DNA of 64,000 bases. Source: Lindgomyces ingoldianus. Its lineage: Eukaryota; Ascomycota; Dothideomycetes; Pleosporales; Lindgomycetaceae. Both the position numbers and the translations under genes were made by a program. Below, in pieces: positions 1-11,101 of the stretch; position 1 is the first letter of the stretch, and every line of letters begins with the position of its first letter. The notes under the pieces are model-generated. The model had not been told where the DNA came from. It worked only from the letters and a program-made list of their open reading frames with translations, and did no database searches. The stretch covers positions 1,692,613 through 1,756,612 of the forward strand of contig NW_022985168.1 in NCBI RefSeq assembly GCF_010093535.1. Direction: 5' to 3'.

Positions 1-2332
1 TTAATTTAAAAGCTAAGCTTTACACATCTAAAAGCTTATAGCTATAAAGCATTTATAATAACTAATAACACATATTAGAATAAATCTAAGCTATAGAGGC
101 TAGACCTAAAGGTGTAGATTAAATATCTAGTTAAGTACTAATTATTAAACATCTACTATGTATAAATACTACTGCTAGTAAAAGTAATCTATACACATAA
201 TGTTATTTTTAACAAATACTTAATTTTTAGTAGTAAGCTTAAAAACCTAATAGATAACCTTATACATAACATAGTAAAAGAAATTACTATATATATTAGA
301 ATAATTAAGCTTTTAACACTTAGTTATTAGCTAGAGACAAAGTTATTTTATAAAGACAACACTATAAATAATATATTAAATTTTAATAAAGTAGACCTAC
401 TAGGCTACTATTAAGAAAAGAAGATTAAAGATAACTATCTATCTTCTCTAAATACTCTGCCACCTGCAGCATTACTTATGCAGTTAATAGCTAGAGCAGC
501 ATTAAAGCTAAGCTAAATAAAGTTATTAAAGACTATACTATAAGCTACAGCCTTTATAGCTAGCATAAGATCTAGAAGTGTAAGAAAGCATAGCAGTAAG
601 ACGCTAAATAAAGCAGCATTAATAAGACTACTATTTAAAAGAAAGACACTTTATAAAAGCTAGCTACTACTTTTACTATTAACCTAAAAGTAACTAGAGA
701 AGCACCCTCTACATAAAATGTTTAAAGTAGTAGAAAGAACGCACCTAGATAGTTATTAAATAATAAAATTCTAGACAAAGGTCTAGATAAAGCTAATTAA
801 AGTAGCTAAACAGCAGATTCTAGATTGTATGTAGGTGTACACCTACAAGCTTAATAAGCACTATAAATTACAAAAATGTAAGGCGCAACTAGTAGTCTAT
901 AGCAATTAACAGAGAAACATTACTACATAAGATACCTACGCTGCTACTCTAGCAGGACGCTTATTTTAGATGCTAATAGTAATATCTACACACTTTAACC
1001 TAGAGCTTAAATAATACAACATAACTAACACATTTATACATGCAGCAATTAACTGCAATATCTACATGTAGATGCTAAAAGGCTATTAAAAACTAGATAT
1101 AATACTAAAGCTTTAAAAAGCACTGTATAGCCTATAAATTTCTTCTCTACTTTAGTAACACTATTTTATAATAACTTTTAAAGGCCTTAGGTTCTTAGCT
1201 GTCCTACATAAACTCTACTGTATAACTAAAGCTAGAATATTTGTCTTCTTCTATGTAGACAACTTTATTATTGCGTACAGAAAAGGCTCTAAAGTAGATG
1301 CACAGCGTGTAGTAGACTAGTTACAAGAGAAGTATACCCTAATAAAAGGCAAAGACCTATAATAGTTTCTAAGAGTTAAGATTATTAAAGATTAACAGCA
1401 ATAAATAATTTAGCTGTTATAGGCATTATATATTAATAAAATAGCTAGGCTAGCTAATAAAAAAAACCTGCAGCATGCTACACTTATAAGTAGGATTAAA
1501 CTTATGCTGTAATCTAGTTTTACAACTTTATTAGAAGTAAATTAATATTAGCAGAAGATTAGATCTCTACTCTTTATAGCAGTTACTATAAGACTAGACA
1601 TTGCCTTTACCACATCACGCCTTGCACAGTTTCTCACAAATCCTGCATCTAACTATTAGGATGCAGCTAATTAAGTCATCCTATACCTACATGCAACACA
1701 GACATACGCACTCTAATTAGGAGGAGAAGACTACTTTATAGTAGCAAGTAATGCGTTATTTGTAAATAATACACTAGATAAGAAGAGCTTTTAGGGCTAT
1801 GTTATTTAACTATTTAGCAGATAAATTGCATAGTAAGTAAATAAATAAAATATAGTTACAACATTAATAATAAAAGCAGAATTACTTACACTGTTCTAAG
1901 TTACTAAGGAAGCTATGTTTATAAGAATACTTTTTAACAAACTATAAGTTAAGCTGCCTAATTTAACTATTATAATTTAGTGTAATAATAAGTAGATAAT
2001 TTAACTAGTAAATAAAAAAATATCTTAACTTTAAACTAAGCTCTAATATGTTAACATCTATAACTACTAGCTTTAATAGAAAGTCTCTTAATAAATAATT
2101 AAGGTTGTTTATGTCCTCTTTAGTAAGATGCTTGTAGACAGACTTACTAAAGCGCTTTTAGCTAGTAAATAGCTAAGCTTTCTTTAGCAAATTTAGCTAG
2201 TTAACATTAGAAAGAGGATAGTTAGTTAGGAAGCAGATATAGAAGAGATTAAAGCAAGAATAGAAGCCCTAGAAGCATACTAAGGTTGCGCAATTAGGAA
2301 CTAGCTTAAAGCATGTCTAAGCTAAGAGGGTG
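1..2332 (+). mobile_element. Decayed Ty1/Copia retrotransposon, 3' part of pol (RT, RNase H)
   Basis: Read through stop codons, the plus strand gives Copia reverse transcriptase. Around 960-1280 there is a stretch like 'HFNLELKQY', then 'TFIHAAI', then 'FFYVDNFIIAY', the YVDD box with its second Asp changed to Asn. About 1300-1380 follows the usual 'LQEKY...KGKDL...FLRVK' segment, and 1600-1710 reads 'AFTTSRLAQFLTNPAS', typical of the RT/RNase H junction. A C-terminal 'LVDRLTKAL' (near 2128) precedes a purine-rich tract (AAGAGGG, about 2324-2330) next to the LTR. Most breaks are TAG or TAA at former Gln codons, as expected from RIP (CA to TA). The 5' LTR, gag and integrase lie upstream of the window. 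Confidence 0.85.
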
Positions 2333-2654
2333 TGTTAGATATGCGCACCTACTGTTAAGACAGGAGGAACGTTTGACAAAAGCTGCTACATAGTACAAGC
2401 AATAAGCTTAAACAGTATGTTGCAGCAAATTGCTACATTTTGCAGCATTTTGCAGCATGTTGCAAGCTAGTCGCGCATAGGGCTAGTGCGTAAGGGACTT
2501 AGATTAGCAGAACAAAAAGCTAAGCAACACAAGTAGAGCAGAAAAAAGAATTAATAAATTAACATAATTAATACAATTAATTAATCATCCCATACATCAT
2601 ATCTAAACCCATCATTCATCTCAGGAAGCCTAGAAACAGTGCTTCAATCTGACA
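2333..2654 (+). repeat. 3' LTR of the Copia element
   Basis: Begins TGTTAGATATG and ends ATCTGACA, so the ends form the inverted repeat TGTYAGA/TCTRACA. It follows a polypurine tract directly. It matches, in reverse complement, the solo LTR at 55379-55818, including the inner block rich in TTGCAGCA (about 2418-2465), which is much shorter here. Confidence 0.85.
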
Positions 2655-2880
2655 ACTTAATAATTACTTACTTTTTATTATTACTTAGCTTTTATAAGTT
2701 AGCTATAAAATTAGCTTATAAAAGTTATTTAGTATGTTAATTATTTATTATTTTTTAAAAAACTTTATACATAGCTATAGCATGTTACTTTAAAAGTATT
2801 ATGTTTTATTTAAAAGCTTAGAGTATAAGCTATATCTATTATTTTTTTAGCATATTTAAGTAGTGTTATTAGAAATGCAA
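2655..2880 (+). repeat. Truncated arm of the 1.1-kb foldback element
   Basis: Matches the right arms of the foldback copies near 45290-45490 and 50350-50570 (shared blocks such as TTATAAGTTAGCT, AAAAGCTTAGAGTRTAAGC and AAGTAGTGTTRTWRGRAATGCA). It starts immediately after the Copia LTR, so the Copia element probably jumped into this arm. It stops before the terminal 100 bp of the family and gives way to non-repetitive sequence. Confidence 0.65.
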
Positions 2881-3325
2881 TGGACAAAGGCGTATGAAGT
2901 CAGTAGCTACTTTAACAATGCAGAAGCGTATCATGCCATGAACGTCCCTCGAGTCTTCGAGAGCTATTTCTTCGATGTGGAAGTACGTGGGATGAAAGGA
3001 TTATCCCACTTCGCGCATGCCTGATTGAATTATTTCAATCTTGGGAGAGCTTAGGGCTTCCTGGTGAGTGTCCCTACACCTTCCGGGATGATGAGATTAA
3101 GAGACATGAAACGGAGTTCAAGCAGTACGAAGAATGGCGCAGAATACAAGAGTTTGCCAGAGAACACTTGGACACAAACGCAGAGGGGTGGATATCACTA
3201 GAAGAAGACTTTGAAGAAAAGTACGAGCAGAACAAAGCTCTCTTCGAAATTCTAGTAAGGTAAATGGCTGGAGAAAAATCACGGGAAGAGCTACGAGCAA
3301 TGTGGCCGTTCTCAAATCACATGTG
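2881..3325 (+). pseudogene. C-terminal fragment of an APH-like (phosphotransferase family) protein
   Basis: Two plus-strand frames give pieces of one protein: 'AYHAMNVPRVFESYFFDVE', then, after a frame break near 3020, 'ACLIELFQSWESLGLPGECP' and 'HLDTNAEGWISLEEDFEEKY', ending in 'ELRAMWPFSNH'. The pattern (a WxxLG..GxCPYxF segment, an acidic DxxGWxxxEEDFEEK block and a final MWPF) is one I associate with the C-terminal region of large fungal APH/choline-kinase-like proteins. The 5' part is missing, cut off by the repeats on the left, and one in-frame TAA interrupts the rest. Base composition is ordinary, so this is a broken single-copy gene beside a transposon block. The family assignment is from memory of the motif pattern. 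Confidence 0.5.
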
Positions 3326-3386
3326 AAAACTTAGCCTAAAGAGGATTTGTGATGCGCGTCGAAGCCTGGGTCTTTCCCATTGCACC

Positions 3387-3552
3387 AAAAGGTACGCACA
3401 AGAATACTTAAGCTAAGTATTTCTCGCATAGTATAATATATATATAGATAATGCTAGGGCTAGCACTAGCACTAGCGGTTGCCTCTAGTCTAGCCTAACC
3501 CTCTATAAGCGAGAGAAGGCCAAGTGGTTAACCGTGCCTACCTTGTTACACA
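3387..3552 (+). repeat. Interspersed repeat, copy 1 (pair of 54415-54579)
   Basis: About 165 bp nearly identical to 54415-54579: AAAAGGTACGCAC, a TATAATATATATATAG block, GCTAGCACTAGCACTAGC, then GAGAGAAGGCCAAGTGGTTAA and CCTTGTTACACA. The segment GGCCAAGTGGTTAA resembles a Pol III A box but no B box is visible, so a SINE origin is only a thought. Confidence 0.6.
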
Positions 3553-4380
3553 GACGTAGTATGCCTTAATTAAAGATTTTTAACCTTACTACTTCTTACT
3601 TTGTAAGTTCTTTTGTACTGCTAAAGAGAAGAGAGGGGGTAGTACAGTTACACAAACATAGTGTTCTAAATTTACTTAACTTTACAACTTTTAACTAAAT
3701 GTTATAACGTAGCAATTAGAGTCGTAGAGGGAGGGCCTCTTCCAATGCGCTCTGTAAACTTCTTAAGCTTACTCTAAACAACTTCTGCAAGGCATGTAGA
3801 ACATTAGGTAAGAGTACCCCCTCTAGAATGTCTATCTAGTGCTTCTTCTGCAAATAGACATTAATATGTTAATATCTACTAACCAACGATTTTTAACTGC
3901 TTCTTAATTACTCTAAGCAGAGCAGAGTTTACACAGCTAACCTTTTACCTTACAGCAGTTAGCCTCTGTATACTACAAGTTAGCACTGTGCTGCTGAATG
4001 TGAAATAGTTTCTACCTACGTTAAAGCTAGCTAATGTAAGGCCGAGATGGCGCTTACGTGCGACGGGTATACATACTATTTCTGTACGCAACAATCAACC
4101 GTTGGTTGATTATTCGCACCTTTTTGGTTGTATTGGCGCAGTGGCACAGGGCTCCGTCCTTACATCTACTACCTTTACTATATTCTCTTTACTATTGCTG
4201 TAGCTCTTACTTCTAGCTTTAGCTACTAGACAATTGCTACTCTAAAAATGCCTATCTTAAACGTCCTACAACTTAACTTTTTAGCCTCACAATTGTATTG
4301 TAGCGGCTTACAAAGTTACTACTTTTGTACAGCTCACGTGACTGTAGCGAAGTGAAAAGTATCAATCATAATACGTTCTG
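3553..4380. other. Intergenic, moderately AT-rich, no gene seen
   Basis: No long reading frame and no recognisable domain. It contains a small hairpin with 8-bp arms (AATCAACC...GGTTGATT, about 4090-4108). It looks like decayed repeat sequence between the Copia remnant and the expansin-like gene. Confidence 0.4.
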
Positions 4381-4694
4381 TTGGACACGCTGAGCGGGGT
4401 CTAGGACCATCATTGCTGAGTTTGTCACATACAGCTCTTACGGCAATTTTCTCTTTGCCTGGCCTTCAAGGTCAGCCCAAAGTGCTTCGGGCTCACCACA
4501 ACACATTTTTGACGTTCAGGCACCATAAACAGTGGTACTACAATACATACAAGAAGCGAAGATGGTCATGTTGTTAGAAGTTAAACAGAAGCAAAAAAGT
4601 CGTCGCTCGGAGCTTCGTCTAGAACTCCGAAGTAGAAGTGAAAAAGATAGCAGCTTCATCCCATACGCTCATCTCACGAGCTTGACCCCCCCGT

Positions 4695-5871
4695 CTAGGC
4701 AAAATTCCCAGACGCCGTATATGTCGTGCTTGGCGTCGTCCCCACATTCCCAACTGTCACAACACCCCCAGTCACACTCGTCACCCTCACCGTTACGCTC
4801 TCAACCCCGAATCCACTCGCGTTCTCAAAGTAATTATAATCCTTCCTCGTCGTCCCAGCGAAGGTCTTCCCGCCATCAACGCTCACTTCCAACTTTGAAA
4901 CTGGAACATTGGCGTTTTGCACTTGAATCGAGAACCAGTATTTGCTGGTGCCTTCTTTGTTTTTAAGGACGATGGGTGAGGTGATGCCGCAAGGGACGAT
5001 GGACCAGGAGACTGGGATTACGCCTTTGGAAGGCGCGGCGAGGGCGCTGAAGGCATCGGGGAAGAGGTCGAGATGGTTGGTGCCGCAGCCGGGACATTGG
5101 TCAACAATCTATGGGGGAGGGGTGTTAGAGTTTATGTAGCACAAAAAGTATAGAGAGATGGGAGGAAATGGAGGGAGGGTGGGAGGTTGGGCGTACCATA
5201 GCTTTGATATAGTTCCCATCAGGACCCTTTACCGAAATACAGGCACCACAGTTGCCTGCACCGGCCCAGTTCGAGTCGGATAGCGCGGTGCCGTAGATTC
5301 CAGATGGGATAGTGTATCCGGTGAAAGAACACATTCCGCCAGCAACGTTGCCGCCGTAAAAGGTGGCCTCGCCGGAATTGGTTCCGCTGAGGGCACCTTC
5401 CGTCCCAGTTACTGGGTTAGAGGAGGAAGAAGGGGATGCGGAGGGAACTGCTGCGGCGGAGGAGCTGGGGATCACTACTGCTTCCGATGTTGGGATGTTG
5501 GTTTCGACTGGAGCGGCGGTAGACGCATCTTCTATGGCGGAGGAGGCGAAGACAAATGACAAGGTTGATGGGCCGGTTGGACCAGATGGAGCTGATGAGT
5601 TGAAGGTTCCATTCGGGAAATAAGGGATTGGCGAGGGGGTCACGTAGATGATTGATGTGACGACAGTCGTTGCATCATCTAGAGCAGAGCTGGAATCTGA
5701 AATGGGTGTTGAAATGGGAGCAGCATCCGAAGAGATGGGGATAAGGGTGACGGTAGGCGTGTAGGTCACGGTAACGGTGCCTTGGGAACAAGGTCGCTTG
5801 GAATGGGAATGCGGGTGGTGTTTGGAGGCCACAAGGCTGAAGAGGGGTAGCATGAAGAGAAGGGACTTCAT
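4695..5871 (-). CDS. Secreted expansin-like protein (DPBB plus expansin C-terminal domain)
   Basis: Two exons, 5871-5197 and 5108-4695, joined by an 88-nt GT-AG intron with a CTAAC branch site, give about 362 residues. Residues 1-16 are a signal peptide (MKSLLFMLPLFSLVAS). Residues 20-165 are a Ser/Thr/Pro-rich, low-complexity linker expected to be O-glycosylated. A double-psi beta-barrel starts near 167 (GEATFYGG...GGMCSFTGY), with paired cysteines (NCGACISV, VDQCPGCG) and the conserved 'HLDLFPDAF'. The tail from about 265 (KYWFSIQVQNA...KLEVSVDGGKTF) matches the expansin C-terminal, CBM63-like domain. Such proteins loosen polysaccharide networks without hydrolysis; fungal members act on plant or fungal walls. 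The splice is supported because it restores the barrel. The minus ORF that continues into the intron is an artefact. Confidence 0.88.
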
Positions 5872-6898
5872 GGCGTCGACGGGGATATTTGGTCTTGAAC
5901 GGCAAGTGGGTGTTCAACACAATGTTTCAAGCAGCAAGAGATTCAGGAATGATCGTATGAAGCGAAGGAGTGAATATGCAGAGAAGGAATGGAATCGAGT
6001 CAACAACTCTAAGTCAAAAAGCGAATGGAAGCAGCCAGCGGCTTGCAAGAAAACACTCAAACAAACAGATAGAGTTCGAAGTTGAGTGAGGAAGAAAACT
6101 GAGCTTAAGCTGTCCGGCGGGACCACTCGTTTTAAACTATGAACCCACCATCCCAACTCCGCCGCACGCCTCGCCTGTCGGAGCATGTATTTCCACAAAA
6201 TTCCATGGCCGAACAAAACATGTCAATGCTGTGGAAATGATCAGGAACAAAGTGGGGATGTCCTGTGTCAGCCCGGGATTTCAGCCTTCGTTTCCACGAT
6301 TATGAGATGTTTGCGCTAGTTTCCGCGCGCGTTCCTGGGTTGGACCAACGCCACGAGGGCTCGCCAAAATGAATTTGACACGGAAGCCTTGCATGATGAG
6401 ATGATTTCTGAGATGATGGGAAGGGGGTGAGGGGAGATCAAACGTTACCGAAATGAATGGGGCGTTGTTGGGTTCAAGCCACATCAGATGGAAAAATGTT
6501 TTGCCGGAAAAGACCCGAGACCGAGTTTGCCGATGTGGCACAACGCCTTTAAAATCCCACATTCCGCAACTAGTGATGCACCGTAGTGATACCCGTGAGG
6601 GGATCGATAGTGTTAAGTTTCATAGATCTAAGTTGGTATTCCCGTCGCTTATACTTTGCAGATTACCAGCTCCTCAACTTCTTCCTACCCCGCATCCCCC
6701 CTTCCCAGCATACCTTAACTTGGCTCTGTCATCTGATGGCTATGCCTGACGAGGAGCTTTCCCTGTATTTGGCACAATCCCCTTCAATCCCATCCCTATG
6801 ACGAATGATTTTTCGTCTTCCATTGTCGCCGTCGCTCCCCGTAGGATACAGTTATGCTCCCTGCTGGCCTCATTATGCTGTCCTCAACATCAACTCAT
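5872..6898. other. Intergenic region upstream of the expansin-like gene
   Basis: Several short overlapping ORFs on both strands, none with recognisable motifs. Presumed to hold the promoter of the minus-strand expansin-like gene; no convincing TATA box was identified. Confidence 0.4.
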
Positions 6899-6899
6899 C

Positions 6900-6969
6900 G
6901 TCGGTGTCGTCTAGTGGAAGGATTCCTGCCTCAATCAGGAGACCCCAGTTCGATTCTGGTGCGCCGACC
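6900..6969 (+). tRNA. tRNA-like gene, unit 1 of a tandem array (no intron)
   Basis: Acceptor strands GTCGGTG (6900-6906) and CGCCGAC (6962-6968) pair over seven positions. An A-box-like segment (TCTAGTGGAAGG), an anticodon-arm hairpin (TCCTG/CAGGA around a 7-nt loop CCTCAAT) and a T arm with TTCGATT follow. A TTTT run comes right after GACCA, as a Pol III terminator would. The anticodon arm is about two bases short and position 33 is C, so the anticodon is ambiguous: TCA by position, or CTC if a tRNA-Glu(CTC) lost two bases. This could be a functional but odd tRNA or a recent pseudogene. Confidence 0.45.
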
Positions 6970-7142
6970 ATTTTCTAGTGTTTCCACAGAGGAGGGCTGG
7001 CTGCGTTCAGGCTTAGAGCTGTTCGTGGGATATATCCACCTAGCGAAGCATGTCTTAACCTAAGCATTGAGGAAAGCAGGTATATGTCGCCCATCCTTAC
7101 TTCCAACTGGTCTCGTATCCCTCTCGTCAACATCACTCTCTC

Positions 7143-7287
7143 GTCGATGTAGGCTAAAGGTAAGCCTGTGGACTTTGGTCCAACTCCGTGCCTAACGCAA
7201 AGTGCTGCCTTTCCTAGAGGATGAACATTTCCTAGTATAGGCAGATAGTTGCCTATGAGATCCCGGTTCGATTCCATGGCGCTGGCA
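7143..7287 (+). pseudogene. Degenerate tRNA-like unit 2 of the array
   Basis: The 5' half (GTCGATG-TA-GGCT...AGCC, a good D stem) and the 3' half (GAGATCCCGGTTCGATTCC, ending CGCTGGC) align with units 3 and 4 but the anticodon arm does not pair. About 70 nt of extra sequence lies between the halves. Spacing to its neighbours is 240-280 bp. Confidence 0.4.
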
Positions 7288-7415
7288 AAAACCGGATGTT
7301 CTCGAGAAGAAATAGAGTCCTTGGTGCGTGCAAGTGTCTGGTGGATGGGAGAATCAAGTGGATAGGCTTGCTAACCTCTTCCTCTTCTCTCTTCCTCTAT
7401 CTCTATTACTCTTTC

Positions 7416-7556
7416 ATCGGTCTAGTCCAATAGTAAGACGCTTGTCTTTCATCCCCCTGGTGCCCAGTCTATAGCTCTACCTATCGAGGTCGGACCTTTC
7501 CCAGAACGAGTGGGCGGTCAGCAGGGAGATCCCAGTTCGATTCTGTGGGGCCGACC
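7416..7556 (+). tRNA. tRNA-like gene, unit 3, with a 68-nt intervening sequence
   Basis: ATCGGTC pairs with GGCCGAC at six of seven positions. The A box is TAGTCCAATAG-like and the B box is AGTTCGATTCT. The anticodon stem CTTGT (7441-7445) pairs with GCAGG (7521-7525), using wobbles. If the loop is CTTTCA plus A, the anticodon is TTC (Glu) and the insert 7452-7519 sits exactly at 37/38, the normal nuclear tRNA intron site. There is no clear T-run terminator. Possibly a pseudogene; the 3' half differs from unit 4 at about one base in 30. Confidence 0.45.
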
Positions 7557-7684
7557 GTAATCTGATATTTAAGAGGAAGTGGAGAGTCGTTGGGTGGAGA
7601 GCGTGCGCATGCGGTTAGAAGATCGATTGAATGGACCATCGAACTTTTTCCTGTCTCTTTCCCTCTCGCCTTCATCACTATTTC

Positions 7685-7817
7685 GTCGGTCTAGTATAAT
7701 GGTAGAACGCCTGCCTGTTATCTTCCCGATGCAATGTCCCACATCTTCTCGGGGATGGGCATAGGCACGATTAGAAAGCTAGCAGTGAGATCCCAGTTCG
7801 AGTCTGTGGGGCCGACC
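7685..7817 (+). tRNA. tRNA-like gene, unit 4, with a 60-nt intervening sequence
   Basis: GTCGGTC and GGCCGAC pair over seven positions. The A box TAGTATAATGG and B box AGTTCGAGTCT are good. CCTGC (7710-7714) pairs with GCAGT at four of five positions. The loop CTGTTA plus A gives anticodon GTT by position (Asn) on a body that resembles tRNA-Asp/Glu. The insert 7721-7780 is again at 37/38 and contains a CCCGA/TCGGG hairpin. One extra G lies between the T stem and acceptor stem, which counts against a fully canonical tRNA. Confidence 0.45.
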
Positions 7818-9775
7818 AATACTAGATGTTTGGGGGGGAAGAGGTGTTAGATGAAGGGCGCATGCGGAATAGGGCATGTCTTGCTGCTATTTGCTTTGGA
7901 GATTAGGCAGTTCAGCATGAGTTGCATGCTCTTTTGTGGTATTATGCTAGAAACCGAGGGAGTGTCTCCGTGAGCTCGTAAGGTTTTAGACATTCCCAAT
8001 CTTTACGAAAACTGTGGCTGCCGAAAAGTTCGACAAGCCAGGACACGGGAAGGCATTGGTCTTGTGTCGCATCTCAGCTCAACTTCTTTTGAAGGCCGAA
8101 TTCAGGATCTATTAGTATAAGATACACGAGATTGGTTGCCCAAGACCGTTCATGAAAAGTCCGAGGTGAACCAAGCATCCTGGGCCAAATACCTCAATAC
8201 TCTTGTAAAGTCCTACCTCCATTTTGATGATCCTACGGTCAGCAAGTCGCAAAGCGATTTATCATATCTAAGGAGATGCTAGAGGCCGTCCCAAAGTGTG
8301 ATATTGTCTATCATGCATGAGTTGAAGCCTTGTTTCTACATTTGAAGGATTGCCTTGAAGTATGCATTCCTGGTCGATCCAGATAAGTAACAGGCTGAGA
8401 TTTTTGAGACGAGCGAGAAAGCGCAATGAAGTATCGGCGGCGGACATCTTGGCTGCCGAGAAGTAGTTGCCGATGCCCAGATACCATATCTTGGTACAAG
8501 ATGCCGGAAGTTTTTATTCGAATTTGTAGGATAACTCTAAGTCTAAGAGGCGGCAACATATTTCGAATCTGTTGTAATTCAGAGGGTGGAGTCACTCTGA
8601 GGTGGAACACATTTGGGGCCCCAGGAGGCTGCGGCTCCAGCGGAGTCAGAGAACGAAGATAGGGTCGTGAAGTATGGGCGTGCGAGCCTCTGCGAGTTTT
8701 TCTTTTTCGTCCATGCTTTTCTTGAGGGTTTCAACTGAGCCATAGATTTCTCGAATGTTCTGTTTGTCTTGAGCAGCATGATTGGGTCACATTTAAAAGT
8801 TAGGATGTGCTCCAGCGCTTGGCTACGGAAGGTCGTTGGTACAATGCACGAAATGGGATGACAATGGCCGAAGCCTGGCGCTTGGACTTGGACATAAGTA
8901 AATTGGTATCAATGATATTGAACCGAAGACACTTACTTTCATAGGCTGTTGAGAGTTGCGGAGATTCTTCAGGTAGAACACACATCAGGTTTATGCTCTC
9001 AAGATTCCCTGTGGCATGAGGTGGACGGGGCTGAGCTCAAAGCACATGCATATGCCAAGGATATAGGCGCTCTACTCTACTTCCAGATACTTTGCGATGT
9101 ACTCATTGTAGCTATACATACAGGCCCGCTGAATTAGAGTTTTGCTACCTTTGATATCATCACAGCCAGTCTTTGACGTGATGCAGGAGAGATGCTCCAG
9201 TTGTACTCGAGAGCTAAGTATGGGGTGACGTTTCATGAATGAGCCGGGTGAACATCGATCCCGTGGTAGTTGACCTGAGAACTAATGAGGACTATTGACA
9301 GATGGTGCAGTGTTGACAGGACTATGAGTGTTTCGAAGGCTGAGGGATGGCGCAAGCGTTGCTAGTCCTAAAGCGGCATTAGACCTCGGCAAGTCGGAGC
9401 GAGTGCTACCTTCACTGCGCTCGTCTTGGCAAATGACTCATTTTGAATCATTACCCAATTATACAGCCTTGTGATGAAATACTACCATTCTACAGGACAC
9501 AAGGACGTCACAAAACGCAACGACTTTGAAATGACTCCTTTAGCTGAGCCTTGAGTGGAACTAATCTCGCATTCATCGTCCTTTTTTGGGTAGGCCCTTG
9601 CTAGACTCAAAATCCGGTCCGAAAAGCCTCCAACATATATTTTATTCAAGACCTAGAGGCATTCCCTAATTATCTTCCCCCAAGAGCTAGTTTCCACCAA
9701 TTCTCCTTACTTTATTTTCCTCGTTTTTACTGCGTTATTCTCACCGTCCTCCTGTTAGCTTTCTTCCCAGTAGCC
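7818..9775. other. Intergenic, probable decayed gene remains, nothing assignable
   Basis: Ordinary base composition and only short frames. A minus-strand stretch near 8660-8780 reads as a charged helix ('REIYGSVETLKKSMDEKEKL'), which hints at a decayed gene, but there is no continuous frame or domain. The last 100 bp are pyrimidine-rich and lead into the next gene. Confidence 0.35.
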
Positions 9776-10876
9776 ATGGCGACTGCACCATCTCTCATTA
9801 CGGAAGAGGGCCTTAGAGTGTACCTCAACGCACACTCCGTCGAATACACGGACGTCAAACTCCTTACAGGCGGCACAGCCAACTATGTCTACCGTGTTAC
9901 CCTCACAGATGGACCGCCAGTCATCTACAAACACGCAGCGCCCTACTTGTCATCCAACACCAGTTTCGCCTTTGACCATGCGCGAATGGACTACGAAGAT
10001 AGTGCCTTAGAAATCCTTACCCATATGCTGGCAGAAGCGCTACCGGAATCCAATGTCCATGCCGTAGGGTGGTACAGCTACGACCGAGAGCAGAAACTGC
10101 TGTGTATCGAGGATGGCGGCGACCGCGATCTGAAACACGCATATCCAGATTACAAACTTGATATCCTAGAGATTGGAAAAGATATTGGGGAATGGATCGC
10201 CACGCTACATCTGACTTCGACACGGACCTCGCTCTCTTTGACTGATGAACAAGATCTCAAAGCGAATAATCCAATTGCAGTCAACATATACCGGCACTCA
10301 TACCATAACCTTCATCTGGCGTTCTCAGAGTATAATCATGATGTGAAGTTTGCGGAATACATCAATGAAGAATTCGGTAGCCGTCTACAAGCAGAGAACG
10401 AGTGTGTCTGCCATGGCGACTTCTGGCCCGGGAACGTATTGGTCAAGCCTAAGGATAGAGAAACAAGCGCCACTCTCACAGTTGTGGATTGGGAGATGAC
10501 TCGTCGTGGCAATAGTGCTACAGACGTTGGACAATTCGCTTGCGAGGCATTTCTATTGGACCGGTTTCGGGGAGGCCGAGGCCTTCGTCGGGCGTTTTTG
10601 AGCTCATATGTTGACGTGAGAGAGAGGAAGGCTATAAAGGGTAAGAGCGAGATCGGAAGGGAGTGGGTTCGGCGCATGGCGGTGCATTGGGCCGTTCACG
10701 TCGCATATTGGCCAACAAGGGTTGAATGGACGGATCGGGAAGGAACACAGAAACTGGTAGATCTGGGAGTGGAGGTCATGAAAGCTGCCGTGGATGGAAA
10801 CTGGGAGGCTCTCAAGTCATCAGAGCTCTTCAAGGATGTTGCTGAGGTATGGTCGGGGGTTTGGGAGAGGATATGA
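9776..10876 (+). CDS. APH-family (aminoglycoside phosphotransferase-like) small-molecule kinase-like protein
   Basis: Intronless, 366 residues, with a near-ideal start context (GTAGCCATGGCG). The fold markers of the APH/choline-kinase superfamily are in order: a glycine-rich loop 'LLTGGTANYVYRV' (about 29-41) with 'VIYKHA' supplying the ATP-binding Lys, the catalytic Brenner motif 'CVCHGDFWPGNVLV' (about 211-224, HGDxxxxN) and the metal-binding 'VVDWEMT' (DWE in place of DFG). The layout 'GxNNPIAVN...HGDxWPGN' resembles fungal proteins distantly related to methylthioribose or homoserine kinases. The substrate cannot be told from sequence. All catalytic residues are present, so it is expected to be an active ATP-dependent kinase of a small metabolite, probably cytosolic (no signal peptide or membrane segment). 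Confidence 0.88.
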   Translation: MATAPSLITEEGLRVYLNAHSVEYTDVKLLTGGTANYVYRVTLTDGPPVIYKHAAPYLSSNTSFAFDHARMDYEDSALEILTHMLAEALPESNVHAVGWYSYDREQKLLCIEDGGDRDLKHAYPDYKLDILEIGKDIGEWIATLHLTSTRTSLSLTDEQDLKANNPIAVNIYRHSYHNLHLAFSEYNHDVKFAEYINEEFGSRLQAENECVCHGDFWPGNVLVKPKDRETSATLTVVDWEMTRRGNSATDVGQFACEAFLLDRFRGGRGLRRAFLSSYVDVRERKAIKGKSEIGREWVRRMAVHWAVHVAYWPTRVEWTDREGTQKLVDLGVEVMKAAVDGNWEALKSSELFKDVAEVWSGVWERI

Positions 10877-11101
10877 GCGTTTTATCAGAGTGGCTGCGGT
10901 GATTTGGACTCGAATAATCTTTTGAGGTGCTTCTGGACAATAATTAAATGGAGGTACTTCAATGTAGATTCCCAAAGCGGTTAGACCAAGCCAGTATGTG
11001 TGATGACGTTCCCGAAATCTTTCCGCTCGGAAATATTCCGGCCGCTCCGATATTCTCTGGAACTCCGACAAGAGTCACTCTTTACTCTCGATACAATCAA
11101 C
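10877..11101. promoter_or_regulatory. Short intergenic region between the APH-like gene and the hydrolase
   Basis: About 225 bp between two genes in the same direction, so it must hold the terminator of one and the promoter of the other. An in-frame ATG at 11000 could extend the hydrolase by 34 residues. Confidence 0.35.

Noticed and set aside
3500..3552. tRNA-like A-box sequence in the interspersed repeat
   Set aside because: No T arm or B box follows, and no acceptor pairing is possible; not called as a tRNA.
4532..4966. Plus-strand frame of 144 codons rich in Ser and Arg
   Set aside because: It is the antisense shadow of exon 2 of the expansin-like gene.
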